In this document: piece by piece, positions 53,448 to 62,395 of the stretch
Position numbering within the stretch: the first letter of the stretch is position 1
Layout of the letters: each line of letters begins with the position of its first letter
Source: an uncultured Alphaproteobacteria bacterium
GTDB taxonomy: Bacteria > Pseudomonadota > Alphaproteobacteria > HIMB59
Assembly: GCA_902524245.1 (NCBI GenBank)
Contig: CABZCN010000001.1
Span: forward strand, 62,001-126,000
DNA length: 64,000 nt
Direction of reading: 5' to 3'
Translations under genes and position numbers: made by a program
Notes under the pieces: model-generated
What the model was told of the DNA's origin: nothing
The model's input: only the letters and a program-made list of their open reading frames with translations
The model's database searches: none

Positions 53448-54374
53448 ATGAAAATTATTTCTGGAAATAGTAACATTGAGTTATCTAAAGAGATTTCAGA
53501 ATATCTAAAAATTCAATTATCTGAAGCAACTATGACTAGGTTCTCTGATAAAGAGGTATTTGTTGAAATTGGTGAAAATGTTCGAGGAGAAGATGTTTTT
53601 TTAATTCAAACAACTTCTTTCCCTGCTAATGACAATTTCATGGAATTATTAGTAGCAATTGATGCTCTAAAACGTGGATCTGCAAAAAGAATCACTGCTG
53701 TTTTGCCATATTTTGGTTATGCAAGACAAGATAGAAAAACAGGACCAAGAACTCCTATATCAGCAAAATTAGTAGCCAATCTAATTACTACAGCTGGTGC
53801 AAATAGGGTTTTAACAATGGATCTACACGCAGGTCAAATTCAAGGTTTTTTTGATATCCCCTTAGACAACCTTTATGCAACTAATTTGTTCATGAGTGAC
53901 ATTAAATCAAATAACAGAGATAAAAATCTTGTATTTGTCTCTCCAGACGTCGGAGGTGTTTTAAGAGCTAGAGCTTTTGCAAAAAAACTCGACGCTGATT
54001 TGGCTATTATTGATAAACGCAGAGACGCTCCAGGTGTTTCTAATGCTATGAATGTCATAGGCTCGGTTGATGGAAAAAAATGTATAATTGTTGACGATTT
54101 GGTTGACTCAGGAGGAACAATTTGCAATGCGGCTAAAGCTCTTAAAGAGAACGGTGCCACGGAGGTTTATGGATATTGTTCTCATGGTGTTTACTCTGGA
54201 AAGGCTTTAGACAACATAAATAATTCAGTTTTAGAAGAAATGGTTTGTACGAATACAATTAAACCCTCCTTTGAAGTACCCCCATCAATGAGGTATTTAT
54301 CTGTAGCTCCACTTTTTGGTGAGGCTATTAAGCGTATTAATAACGAAACTTCTATATCTTCTCTGTTTGATTAA
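53448..54374 (+). CDS. prs: ribose-phosphate pyrophosphokinase
   Basis: A 308-residue enzyme. Key segments are the ATP-binding [17 protein letters not shown], the flexible-loop [26 protein letters not shown] and the PRPP loop [11 protein letters not shown] (DDLVDSGGT at about 221-229). It makes PRPP, the precursor of nucleotides, histidine and NAD. No ribosome binding site is visible. rplY follows after 29 bases, and the order prs-rplY-pth-ychF is widely conserved. Confidence 0.97.
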   Translation: MKIISGNSNIELSKEISEYLKIQLSEATMTRFSDKEVFVEIGENVRGEDVFLIQTTSFPANDNFMELLVAIDALKRGSAKRITAVLPYFGYARQDRKTGPRTPISAKLVANLITTAGANRVLTMDLHAGQIQGFFDIPLDNLYATNLFMSDIKSNNRDKNLVFVSPDVGGVLRARAFAKKLDADLAIIDKRRDAPGVSNAMNVIGSVDGKKCIIVDDLVDSGGTICNAAKALKENGATEVYGYCSHGVYSGKALDNINNSVLEEMVCTNTIKPSFEVPPSMRYLSVAPLFGEAIKRINNETSISSLFD

Positions 54375-54403
54375 TCTAAGATTTTGTTGTATAAACTCAG
54401 CCT

Positions 54404-55057
54404 ATGAAAATCAGTGGAAATATCCCAGCAAAAGAGCGAAAAAAAGGAAATACTAACCCATATTTAAAAGAAGGTTTGATACCCTCTATTATTTATGGTG
54501 GTAACACTGACCCTGTGATGGTCGCAGTCGACACTATTCAACTGAAAAAGAGATTTGATGAGGGTGGCTTCTACTCAAAAATATTTGAAGTAGAATTTGG
54601 TGATAAAAAAGAAGCAGTTATTGTCAAAAGTATTCAAAGACATAAAGTCAAACATAACCCTATACATGTAGACTTTCAAAGAGTAGATGAAAAAACAAGA
54701 ATAGTAATATCAGTCCCTGTTGAATTTACCAACCAAGAGTCATCTCCTGGATTAAAACAAGGTGGTATCTTAAACGTTGTTCGAAGAGAAATCGAGTTGT
54801 CTTGCCTTGCTAATAACATACCAGAAAAATTTGTTATCTCTCTTGAGGGTAAGGAAATTGGTGATGATATCAGATTAAGTTCTGTAACTTTGGGTGAGGG
54901 AATGAAGCCCACTATTCAAGGTAGAGATTTTATGTTAGCTACAGTTCAGGCTCCAAAGGTTGAAAAAGAACCAGAACCAGAAGAAACCGAAGAGACAACT
55001 GAAGAAACAGCAGAAAAAATCGAAGATAAGAAAGAAGAAGAAAAAGTAGCCGAATAA
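54404..55057 (+). CDS. rplY: 50S ribosomal protein L25/general stress protein Ctc
   Basis: A 217-residue long form (Ctc type) with two domains. The N-terminal 5S-rRNA-binding beta barrel contains YKPPGVS-like IPSIIYGG and VKSIQRHKVKHNPIHVDF. A second barrel follows, then a glutamate- and threonine-rich acidic tail (about 188-217, with many E/EE repeats). It binds 5S rRNA. The acidic tail is unusual in its length and is discussed only as composition. It is followed by pth after 14 bases. Confidence 0.95.
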   Translation: MKISGNIPAKERKKGNTNPYLKEGLIPSIIYGGNTDPVMVAVDTIQLKKRFDEGGFYSKIFEVEFGDKKEAVIVKSIQRHKVKHNPIHVDFQRVDEKTRIVISVPVEFTNQESSPGLKQGGILNVVRREIELSCLANNIPEKFVISLEGKEIGDDIRLSSVTLGEGMKPTIQGRDFMLATVQAPKVEKEPEPEETEETTEETAEKIEDKKEEEKVAE

Positions 55058-55071
55058 TATAGTCTATCTAT

Positions 55072-55620
55072 ATGCTTACTTTATATTGCTTAGGCAATCC
55101 AACAGCTAAACATAAAAATAATAGGCATAACGCTGGACTATTACTTGGAAAATTTCTAGTAGATAAATTAGAACTCAAATTAAAAAAGTTTAAGAACTTT
55201 AAACTTTCTAATACTTTTCTTCTTGATGGACAAAAATGTCAAATCGCTTTATCTGAGAGCTATATGAATGAATCTGGAGACGGTATACTGAGCCTCAAAA
55301 CAAATAAACTCAATAAATCAGATGATATATTTGTTTTATATGACGAATTAGATTTGAGTTTAGGGGAGATAAAAATTAAATTTGCGGGAGGAAACGCTGG
55401 TCATAATGGGTTAAGAAGTATCAGTAGTAAAATTGGAGATAACTATTGGAAACTCAGGATTGGAATTGGACATCCTGGTGATAAAAATAAGGTGACCAGA
55501 CATGTGCTAGGTAACTTTAATACAGAAGAAAAGAAACAGCTCATCTTATTATTTGAAGTCATATACTTAAACCTATCGCAGATATTTGTATCGAAACATT
55601 TATCTAATCTAGGCATTTAA
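55072..55620 (+). CDS. pth: peptidyl-tRNA hydrolase
   Basis: A 182-residue enzyme. The conserved LYCLGNPTAKHKNNRHNAG (catalytic His at about 21), SYMNESGDG, YDELDLSLG (D at about 91) and GGNAGHNGLRS motifs are all visible. It cleaves peptidyl-tRNA to recycle tRNA. The first motif reads GNPTAKH where most have GNPG.KY. It runs directly into ychF with no intergenic base. Confidence 0.96.
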   Translation: MLTLYCLGNPTAKHKNNRHNAGLLLGKFLVDKLELKLKKFKNFKLSNTFLLDGQKCQIALSESYMNESGDGILSLKTNKLNKSDDIFVLYDELDLSLGEIKIKFAGGNAGHNGLRSISSKIGDNYWKLRIGIGHPGDKNKVTRHVLGNFNTEEKKQLILLFEVIYLNLSQIFVSKHLSNLGI

Positions 55621-56706
55621 ATGAAGTGCGGAATTATAGGCCTACCAAATGTTGGCAAGTCAACTTTATTTAATGCTTTATGCGAAAATGAGCAAGCTCT
55701 AGCAGCCAATTATCCTTTTGCAACAATTGACCCAAATAGCTCTTTAGTAAGAGTGCCAGATGATAGAATTCAAAAAATTGCTGCAATATGCAACCCGCAA
55801 AAAATAATTCCTGCAGCTTTTGAAATAGTTGATATTGCAGGTCTAGTAAAGGGAGCTTCTAAAGGAGAGGGTCTTGGGAATTCTTTTTTATCTCATATTC
55901 GCTCAGTTAATGCCTTATTTCATATTGTAAGATGTTTTGAAGATGATGATATACAACACGTTGAAAATAGAATTAATCCTCTCGAAGATATAAAAATAAT
56001 TAATGCTGAATTAGCTTTATCTGATCTAGAGATTTTGGAAAAAAATTATCAGAAACTAAAAAAAACCCAAAAAACAGATGATGATAAAAAAAAAATATTG
56101 ATAATTGAAAAAGCAATAGATCTTATTTCTAAAGAAAAAGGAATTTTGAGCAACTTAAATAAAGATGAGATTGAATATTTACATATCTTTCAACTTATAT
56201 CCATTAAGCCTGTTGTATATGTTTGCAATGTTGATGAAAATTCATCTGTAAACGGTAATGCATACACTAAGTCTATTGAGGAATACTCTAAATTGAATAA
56301 CTCAGATACATTGATTGTAAGTGCTAAAATTGAGTCTGAAATTTCACAAATAAACGATCATGAAGAAAAAAAAATGTTTCTTGATAGTATAGGCCTTAAA
56401 GAAACCGGTCTTAAAAGAGTTATTAAAAAAGGTTACGAACTTTTAAATTATATAAATTTTTTTACTGCTGGTGAGAAAGAGCTAAGAGCATGGACGATTA
56501 TTAGAGGCACGTTAGCACCCAATGCTGCTGGAGAAATTCATAGTGATATGGAGAAAGGTTTTATAAGAGCTGAAACAATTTCCTATGATGATTATATCCA
56601 ATATAAAGGAGAAAGTGGTGCGAAAGAAAAAGGAAAGTTAAGATTAGAGGGAAAAGAATACGTAGTTAAGGATGGTGATATCATCCACTTTTTATTTAAT
56701 GTTTAA
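55621..56706 (+). CDS. ychF: ribosome-binding ATPase YchF (Obg family)
   Basis: A 361-residue protein with G1 motif GLPNVGKST (6-14), switch region [14 protein letters not shown], the G4-like NVDE (VYVCNVDE) that gives ATP rather than GTP preference, a coiled-coil insertion, and a C-terminal TGS domain ([13 protein letters not shown]...). It starts right after pth. The 3' end overlaps convergent petC by 11 bases. Confidence 0.97.
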   Translation: MKCGIIGLPNVGKSTLFNALCENEQALAANYPFATIDPNSSLVRVPDDRIQKIAAICNPQKIIPAAFEIVDIAGLVKGASKGEGLGNSFLSHIRSVNALFHIVRCFEDDDIQHVENRINPLEDIKIINAELALSDLEILEKNYQKLKKTQKTDDDKKKILIIEKAIDLISKEKGILSNLNKDEIEYLHIFQLISIKPVVYVCNVDENSSVNGNAYTKSIEEYSKLNNSDTLIVSAKIESEISQINDHEEKKMFLDSIGLKETGLKRVIKKGYELLNYINFFTAGEKELRAWTIIRGTLAPNAAGEIHSDMEKGFIRAETISYDDYIQYKGESGAKEKGKLRLEGKEYVVKDGDIIHFLFNV

Positions 56707-57448
56707 TATCTCTCCAAATTTGTTGTTTGGAAATATAGGCTAACACGAATAAAACCAATAAAAATAGTATTACCTTTAAACCCATTCTCTTGCGATCCTC
56801 TAAACTAGGCTCAGCAGCCCAAGCTAAAAAAGTTGTAACATCTGTTGTCATTTGATCCATTGTGCTTTCAGTTCCATCATCATAATCAACAAGACCATCA
56901 GACAAAGGGGATGTCATGGCAATTAGATTACCTGCCATAAATTTATTGTAGTGTTGGCCTTTTGGAACTTTCATATCCTCTGGTGGATCAACATAACCAA
57001 GCAATAATGCTTTAATGTAATCAGCACCTTTAGGTCTGGCTTTAACAATTAAAGATAAATCAGGTGGATAAGCACCATTATTCGCTGCTCTAGCAGCGTT
57101 TTCATTTAGATATGGGTTAACAAACTTATCTGAAGGAATTCCGTCTCTTTCGAACATTTCTCCTTCGTCATTTGGTCCATCTAAAACCAAGTGTTCAGCT
57201 GCAATAGCTTTTATATGATCTTCACTAAAACCAAGGTCTGATAGATTTCTATAAGACAGATAATTCATGGAATGGCATCCCGCACAAACTTCTCTATAAA
57301 CTTTTAAACCTCTTTGAGCTGAGGCACGATCATATGTTCCAAAAAATCCTTTCCAAGACCAATCATATTTTGGAATATCAATTTTTGCTCCAGCGCCATA
57401 CAAATTAAAACTAAAAAGTAAAAAAATGGCCAGTAGAGCTTTTCTCAT
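56696..57448 (-). CDS. petC: cytochrome c1
   Basis: A 250-residue bc1 subunit. A signal peptide (about 1-20) precedes the heme motif CAGCHS (C55, C58, H59). The methionine axial-ligand region is MAGNLIAMTSPLSDG, and a C-terminal membrane anchor sits at about 222-242. It passes electrons from the Rieske protein to cytochrome c. It is the third gene of the petABC operon, one base after petB. Confidence 0.96.
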   Translation of the reverse strand: MRKALLAIFLLFSFNLYGAGAKIDIPKYDWSWKGFFGTYDRASAQRGLKVYREVCAGCHSMNYLSYRNLSDLGFSEDHIKAIAAEHLVLDGPNDEGEMFERDGIPSDKFVNPYLNENAARAANNGAYPPDLSLIVKARPKGADYIKALLLGYVDPPEDMKVPKGQHYNKFMAGNLIAMTSPLSDGLVDYDDGTESTMDQMTTDVTTFLAWAAEPSLEDRKRMGLKVILFLLVLFVLAYISKQQIWRDIKH

Positions 57449-57449
57449 A

Positions 57450-58694
57450 TTAGGCTTTTTTACTTTGCAAATAATTTGTAATAGTTAGAGGTTGTCGAGG
57501 TGTTTCTAAAAATCCAACAAGTGGGGCTAAAACAAATATAAACAAAAACCAATATGCAGTTCCAATCCTTGAGATAAGTACGTAAAGACCCTCAGCAGGT
57601 TTACCTCCAACATACATAAGAACCAAAAAGTTTACTGCAAACAAGAGAACACAGTATCTCCAAATAGGCCTAAATAAACATGATCTAACTTTGGATGTGT
57701 CAAGCCATGGTAATAAACCTAATGCTAAAATGGAACTAAACATAGCTATCACACCACCTAGTTTATCTGGAATAGCTCTAAGTATTGCATAGAAAGGTAG
57801 AAAGTACCACTCAGGCACAATATGCGCAGGAGTTACCATAGGGTTAGCTTTAATGTAATTATCGGAGTGACCTAAAATATTTGGATAATAAAAGAGAATA
57901 AATGCCAAAATTATAAAGAAAAATATTGTAGCATTTAGATCTTTAATAGTTACGTATGGATGAAAACTCACTGTTTCATCCCAGCTTTGAGGCTCTGTGC
58001 CAGTCGGATTATTTGAACCAGTCATGTGCAACGTAATTACGTGAAAGACAACTAAACCGACAATTGCGAAAGCTAATAGCCAATGAAGAACATAAAAACG
58101 ATTAACAGCTGAGTCACCCACTGTGAAGTCACCAAGAAGTAATGTGAGTATAGCATCTCCTACAACAGGAATAGCTGAAAAAAGATTAGTTATAACTGTT
58201 GCTCCCCAATAAGACATTTGACCCCATGGGAGTGTATATCCTAGAAATGCAGTTGCCATCATCAGCATGAACATGGTCAAACCGAAAATGTAGACTAACT
58301 CTCTAGGTGCCTTGTATGAACCAAAATATAAAGCCCTAAATATGTGTATAAAAGTAGCTATAAAGAAAAAAGATACTAAGTTGGCATGCAAATATCTAAT
58401 TAACCAACCAAAACTAACGTCTCTCATGATCCTTTCAACAGAGTCAAAGGCATCATCTGCTGAGGGCTTATAGTGAAACCCTAAAAAAATTCCAGTTAAA
58501 ATTAGTCCTATAAGGCAAAACATAGCTATGCCACCAAATGACCAAAAGTAATTGAGTGATTTGGGGACAGGAAACTTCAAATATTCTGCTTCCATCATTC
58601 TTATAAGAGGAAGTCTAGAGTCAATCCAACCTTTTATACCAGTGTATGGTGAGTTTAGTGTTTTTTTATAACCTTGTAATTCATTTGAACTCAT
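57450..58694 (-). CDS. petB: cytochrome b of the bc1 complex
   Basis: A 414-residue membrane protein with the eight helices of full-length cytochrome b and four heme-ligand histidines in two pairs (around HANLVSFFFIATFIH and HWLLAFAIVGLVVFHVITLH). The PEWY motif (HIVPEWYFLPFYAI) of the quinol-oxidation site is present, as is the TAFLGYTLPWGQMSYWGATV segment. It holds hemes bL and bH and both quinone sites. Four bases separate it from petA. Confidence 0.97.
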   Translation of the reverse strand: MSSNELQGYKKTLNSPYTGIKGWIDSRLPLIRMMEAEYLKFPVPKSLNYFWSFGGIAMFCLIGLILTGIFLGFHYKPSADDAFDSVERIMRDVSFGWLIRYLHANLVSFFFIATFIHIFRALYFGSYKAPRELVYIFGLTMFMLMMATAFLGYTLPWGQMSYWGATVITNLFSAIPVVGDAILTLLLGDFTVGDSAVNRFYVLHWLLAFAIVGLVVFHVITLHMTGSNNPTGTEPQSWDETVSFHPYVTIKDLNATIFFFIILAFILFYYPNILGHSDNYIKANPMVTPAHIVPEWYFLPFYAILRAIPDKLGGVIAMFSSILALGLLPWLDTSKVRSCLFRPIWRYCVLLFAVNFLVLMYVGGKPAEGLYVLISRIGTAYWFLFIFVLAPLVGFLETPRQPLTITNYLQSKKA

Positions 58695-58698
58695 TAAA

Positions 58699-59223
58699 TT
58701 ATCCTATCTTTATTCTGTTATCAGTTAAAAAAACGTAAGGGGGAACAGGTAAGTTAGTCGGAGCTGGTCCTTTTCTTATCCTGCCAGAAGTATCATAATG
58801 AGAACCATGACATGGGCAAAACCATCCGCCATAATCTCCTTTTGTATCCGAAGCTTTTTGTCCAAGAGGTACACAACCTAAATGAGTACAAACACCTAAT
58901 ACAACTAACCAATTATCTTTTTGAACTCTAGCAGAGTCTTCCTCTGCATCTGGTAGGTCCTCTAAAGAAATATTTCTAGCACTGTCTATTTCACTTTTTG
59001 TTCTATGTTTTATAAAAACAGGTTTACCTCTCCATATTACTGTCAAACTCTGGCCCTCTTCCAAGGGAGATAAATCTATTTCAGTTGATGCCAAGGCTAG
59101 AGTATCTTTGCCTGGATTCATGCTTGATATAAAAGGAATAAGTAAACTGGCAGCCCCAACTCCTCCTAGAGTCATTGCAGATAATTTAATAAAATCTCTT
59201 CTTGGTTTTTTACTATTTGACAT
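58699..59223 (-). CDS. petA: ubiquinol-cytochrome c reductase iron-sulfur subunit (Rieske)
   Basis: A 174-residue protein with a twin-arginine-type N-terminus (KKPRRDFIK, 5-13) and one membrane anchor (about 14-34). The Rieske cluster ligands are C112 and H114 (CTHLGC) with C136 and H139 (CPCHGSH), and the disulphide pair is C117/C138. It moves electrons from ubiquinol to cytochrome c1. It is the first gene of petABC, and the 57-base gap to trmL must hold the operon promoter. A petP/petR-type regulator pair lies about 10 kb away. Confidence 0.96.
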   Translation of the reverse strand: MSNSKKPRRDFIKLSAMTLGGVGAASLLIPFISSMNPGKDTLALASTEIDLSPLEEGQSLTVIWRGKPVFIKHRTKSEIDSARNISLEDLPDAEEDSARVQKDNWLVVLGVCTHLGCVPLGQKASDTKGDYGGWFCPCHGSHYDTSGRIRKGPAPTNLPVPPYVFLTDNRIKIG

Positions 59224-59280
59224 TTGGATTTAAATCTAAGTAGATTTTATTGGTAAGATGTAGCATAAGTAGTAGTCATC

Positions 59281-59736
59281 ATGACGCATAAATTTGCAAT
59301 TTGTCTCTATCAGCCTGATATGCCTCAAAATCTAGGTGTGATTATCAGAACCGCTGCATGTTTAGAGTTTCCCCTTCACATAATCAAACCTTTGCCTTTC
59401 TCCATGACAGATAAAAGATTCAAAGGCGCTGTGATGGATTACATAGATTATTGTGAAATTATAAATCATGAAAATTGGGATAATTTTTATCTCTATTCAA
59501 AAAAAAATAATAATAGGATAATCTTAGCTACTACTAAGACTGATTATAATCTTTACAATTTTAAGTTCGAAGATAATGATATCATTTTATTTGGAAAAGA
59601 AACAGCAGGTGTGCCAGAAACAATTCATAATACTGTCAATAACAAAATAACGATACCTATAAACAGCAAAACAAGATCATTGAATCTTGCTACCTCTGTT
59701 GCAATTGTAGTTTCATCTATTAAAGCTAATTTTTAA
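59281..59736 (+). CDS. trmL: tRNA (cytidine(34)-2'-O)-methyltransferase
   Basis: A 151-residue SPOUT methyltransferase. N-terminal ICLYQPDMPQNLGVIIRTA, LFGKETAGVPE and the C-terminal IPINSKTRSLNLATSVAIV (trefoil-knot SAM site) are the TrmL signatures. It methylates the wobble nucleotide of tRNA-Leu. It is divergent from petABC and convergent (four-base overlap) with the nucleotidyltransferase gene. Confidence 0.94.
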   Translation: MTHKFAICLYQPDMPQNLGVIIRTAACLEFPLHIIKPLPFSMTDKRFKGAVMDYIDYCEIINHENWDNFYLYSKKNNNRIILATTKTDYNLYNFKFEDNDIILFGKETAGVPETIHNTVNNKITIPINSKTRSLNLATSVAIVVSSIKANF

Positions 59737-60458
59737 GATAAAAAATCTAAAAATTGCCTCAGCTCATTATTCTCTTTTAAGAAAGAAATGGTATTTTTTG
59801 GAAATGGCATCTTGTAGATCTTATTAAGCTCTTGTGATATTTTTTTTTCTTTTACAAAATCTGTAATGTTTTTTGAGAGTAACATTATAGCTTCCAAATC
59901 AGCTGGAAAGGTTTTTGTATTTTCAAATAATGATAGAAACCTGATATATCTTATTGCCCTTAGATAATCTTTTTGGATTTGTACAATTGGGTCAAAAATA
60001 AACTTCAAGTAATTATTTTTGAAATGCTCAACACCTGAATAAAAATCGAACACCTCCCCAATTAAATTTATGTATATGCTATTAAATGTAAAATCTCTTC
60101 TTAAAGAGTCCTCTTTAATACTCAAAGCATTAGCAATTTTTGAATGTCTTCCAGATGGGGCTACATCTTTTCTAAATGAATTTATCTGGAACTCAAAATC
60201 ACCTAATTCAAATGATATACTTTTATAAGCTTGATAATATTTTGCACTATCATATTTATCTAAAATTTTATCGACCGTTCGATCATCTAATTCTGGAATG
60301 ACTACATCAATATCTTTGTTTTCGAAATTATCCGATAATAAAGACCTAGTGGCTCCTCCAATAAGATAAATATCCTTTTCTTCAAATGGAAGTACACTGC
60401 AGATTTCATCAAAATGAGAAATATTAGAGATTTCTTCTATTTTTTTTTTTAAATTCAT
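59733..60458 (-). CDS. tRNA nucleotidyltransferase / poly(A) polymerase family, short form
   Basis: A 241-residue protein with the class II head and neck. The nucleotidyl-transfer signature is GGATRSLLSD...DIDVV (two aspartates in DID), the template loop RRDFTFNSIYI and the helix motif KDYLRAIRYIRF. Family members in Alphaproteobacteria usually reach 380-420 residues, with a body/tail that here seems cut to about 60 residues after the neck. It lies four bases from the ABC-F gene, and no leftover C-terminal frame is seen, so it is not an obvious frameshift. CCA addition is likely, but specificity cannot be fixed. Confidence 0.82.
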   Translation of the reverse strand: MNLKKKIEEISNISHFDEICSVLPFEEKDIYLIGGATRSLLSDNFENKDIDVVIPELDDRTVDKILDKYDSAKYYQAYKSISFELGDFEFQINSFRKDVAPSGRHSKIANALSIKEDSLRRDFTFNSIYINLIGEVFDFYSGVEHFKNNYLKFIFDPIVQIQKDYLRAIRYIRFLSLFENTKTFPADLEAIMLLSKNITDFVKEKKISQELNKIYKMPFPKNTISFLKENNELRQFLDFLS

Positions 60459-60461
60459 CTT

Positions 60462-62279
60462 CTAATTTAATTCCATGAGTTCTAGCCATCTTTGCTCTTT
60501 ATTTTCCAATTCTATTTGGAGGGAGCCTAATTTTTTAGTTGTGCTAATAAATAACTCATAGTCCTTTTTATAAAGATCTGGTGCCTCTATAATTTTTTCA
60601 AAATGAACAATTTCCCTTTTCAAAAGGTCTATTTGCTTAGGTAAATTATTAAGCTCATATTGTAATTTAAAGGTTAACTTCTTTTTATGTAAATTTTTTG
60701 AATTTATATTTTTCTTTTTAGAATTATTTTCAGTTTGAGATAAGTTATTTATATCATTTTCATGAAGATCTTTGTTTTTTAAGAAGTCATGATAGCCACC
60801 ATTAAATAACAAAACATCACCATTCCCTTTGAAAAATAATATTTTATTTACTAATTTGTCTAAAAAATCTCTATTGTGTGAAACAACTACGAGAGTCCCG
60901 TTGTAATTAGAAAGTATAGACTCTACTAAATCTAAAGTATCAATATCAAGGTCATTAGTAGGCTCATCTAATATTAAGCCACTTTTAGGATTAGATAAGA
61001 CTTTTGATAAAAGTAATCGATTTTTCATTCCACCAGATAAACTCCCGACAGGATCATTTGCTTTAGATGGATCAAAATGGAAATCTTTTAAATAACTGCA
61101 TACATGTCTCTCTTTACTTTGCGTTTTTAAGTAATCGCCACCAGAGGGGACTAAGACCTTCTTTATTGGTAAATTGTCTTTTAAATCATTTCTTAATTGG
61201 TCAAAATATGAAAACTCTAACTCTTTTCTTAATTTTAAAGTTCCCGATTTTAAATTCAGTTCATTAAGCAAAATTTTTAAAAAAGTTGTTTTTCCAGAGC
61301 CATTACCTCCCAAAAGACCAATTCTATCTTTTTTGCTTATTTTTAAATTAAAGTTTTTTAAAATAAAATTTTTACTATTTTCTCCATAGTAAAATTCTGC
61401 ATTGTGAAACTCTGCAACATTTTTAAAATTCTTTGAATTCTCATAAATTTGATTAATTTCAATCTTTTTTGTAGCTTTTTTAAATTCGCTAATATCTTTG
61501 TCTAAATTTTCCTTTAAGTCTTTAGCTTGTTCTAACCTTCTGGTATTTCTTTTAACTCTTGCTTTAACTCCTTTATTAGCCCAATTCACCTCTAAATTGA
61601 CAAATTGCTTCCTATTTTGTAGTTCTCTCTCTTCTTGTGATAAAAGAGTTTCAGACCAATTGTCAAAATCACTATATCCTTTGTAGTTTATTTTTATTTT
61701 AGATCGATCTATCCATAATATTTTATTTGTAAAGTTTTTTAGAAATTGTCGATCATGACTTACACATAAAATTGCACAATCTAGTTTTTTTAAATAGTTT
61801 TCTAGCCAAACAATTGTATCCAAGTCCAAATGATTAGTTGGTTCATCCAGTAGCAAAAGATCAGATGGTTTGATTAAATTTTTGATTAGCCCTACTCTCC
61901 TTTTTTGCCCCCCAGATAAATGTTTGATTAGACTGTTTTTATCAATACTTAAATTATTGCAAAATATATCTATCTCATAATTATTATCTTGATTTTTGAT
62001 TACAGATAAAATTTCTTGCTCAACGGTGTTATTATCATTACATAATACAAAATTTTGGTTAAAATAATTTACAGCAAAATTATCAATACTCCATTTTTCA
62101 CCAGCATCAATATCATGTTGACCTGATATAACATTCATTAGGGTTGATTTCCCTGCCCCATTTTTACCAACAAGCGCAATAAAATCTTTTCGATGAATAT
62201 TTATATCAAGTTCCTTTAAAATTTCTTTTTTATGATAACTAACTGATCCTTCTTTAAGTGAGAATAAAAGTTGTTTCAT
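60462..62279 (-). CDS. ABC-F family ATP-binding protein (Uup-like)
   Basis: A 605-residue soluble protein with two ABC domains: Walker A GKNGAGKST (38-46) and GGNGSGKTT, and signatures LSGGQKRR and LSGGMKNR. The inter-domain linker is alpha-helical and charged, and a C-terminal coiled-coil arm (about 535-605, rich in K, L, E) fits Uup, which binds nucleic acid or ribosomes. ABC-F proteins act on the ribosome and not in transport, as there is no membrane domain. The tRNA-Gln gene is just upstream. Confidence 0.9.
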   Translation of the reverse strand: MKQLLFSLKEGSVSYHKKEILKELDINIHRKDFIALVGKNGAGKSTLMNVISGQHDIDAGEKWSIDNFAVNYFNQNFVLCNDNNTVEQEILSVIKNQDNNYEIDIFCNNLSIDKNSLIKHLSGGQKRRVGLIKNLIKPSDLLLLDEPTNHLDLDTIVWLENYLKKLDCAILCVSHDRQFLKNFTNKILWIDRSKIKINYKGYSDFDNWSETLLSQEERELQNRKQFVNLEVNWANKGVKARVKRNTRRLEQAKDLKENLDKDISEFKKATKKIEINQIYENSKNFKNVAEFHNAEFYYGENSKNFILKNFNLKISKKDRIGLLGGNGSGKTTFLKILLNELNLKSGTLKLRKELEFSYFDQLRNDLKDNLPIKKVLVPSGGDYLKTQSKERHVCSYLKDFHFDPSKANDPVGSLSGGMKNRLLLSKVLSNPKSGLILDEPTNDLDIDTLDLVESILSNYNGTLVVVSHNRDFLDKLVNKILFFKGNGDVLLFNGGYHDFLKNKDLHENDINNLSQTENNSKKKNINSKNLHKKKLTFKLQYELNNLPKQIDLLKREIVHFEKIIEAPDLYKKDYELFISTTKKLGSLQIELENKEQRWLELMELN

Positions 62280-62304
62280 ATTATTTCAATTTATAGCTTA
62301 GATA

Positions 62305-62379
62305 TGGCTGGGGCGGTAGGATTCGAACCTACGCATGCCGATACCAAAAACCGGTGCCTTACCGCTTGGCTACGCCCCA
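62305..62379 (-). tRNA. tRNA-Gln (anticodon UUG)
   Basis: A complete cloverleaf can be folded: the acceptor stem TGGGGCG pairs with CGCCCCA, the anticodon arm CCGGT/ATCGG encloses the loop TTTTGGT with anticodon TTG (reads CAA), and the T arm GTAGG/CCTAC has loop TTCGAAT. The CCA end is encoded in the DNA (last three bases at 62305-62307). It lies between ispE (17-base gap) and the ABC-F gene. Confidence 0.95.
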
Positions 62380-62395
62380 TCAGGATTTAAAGAAC

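Noticed and set aside
59733-60458. Frameshift explaining the short tRNA nucleotidyltransferase
   Set aside because: No leftover C-terminal body-domain frame is seen downstream, where trmL begins overlapping at once, and the frame ends in a normal stop.
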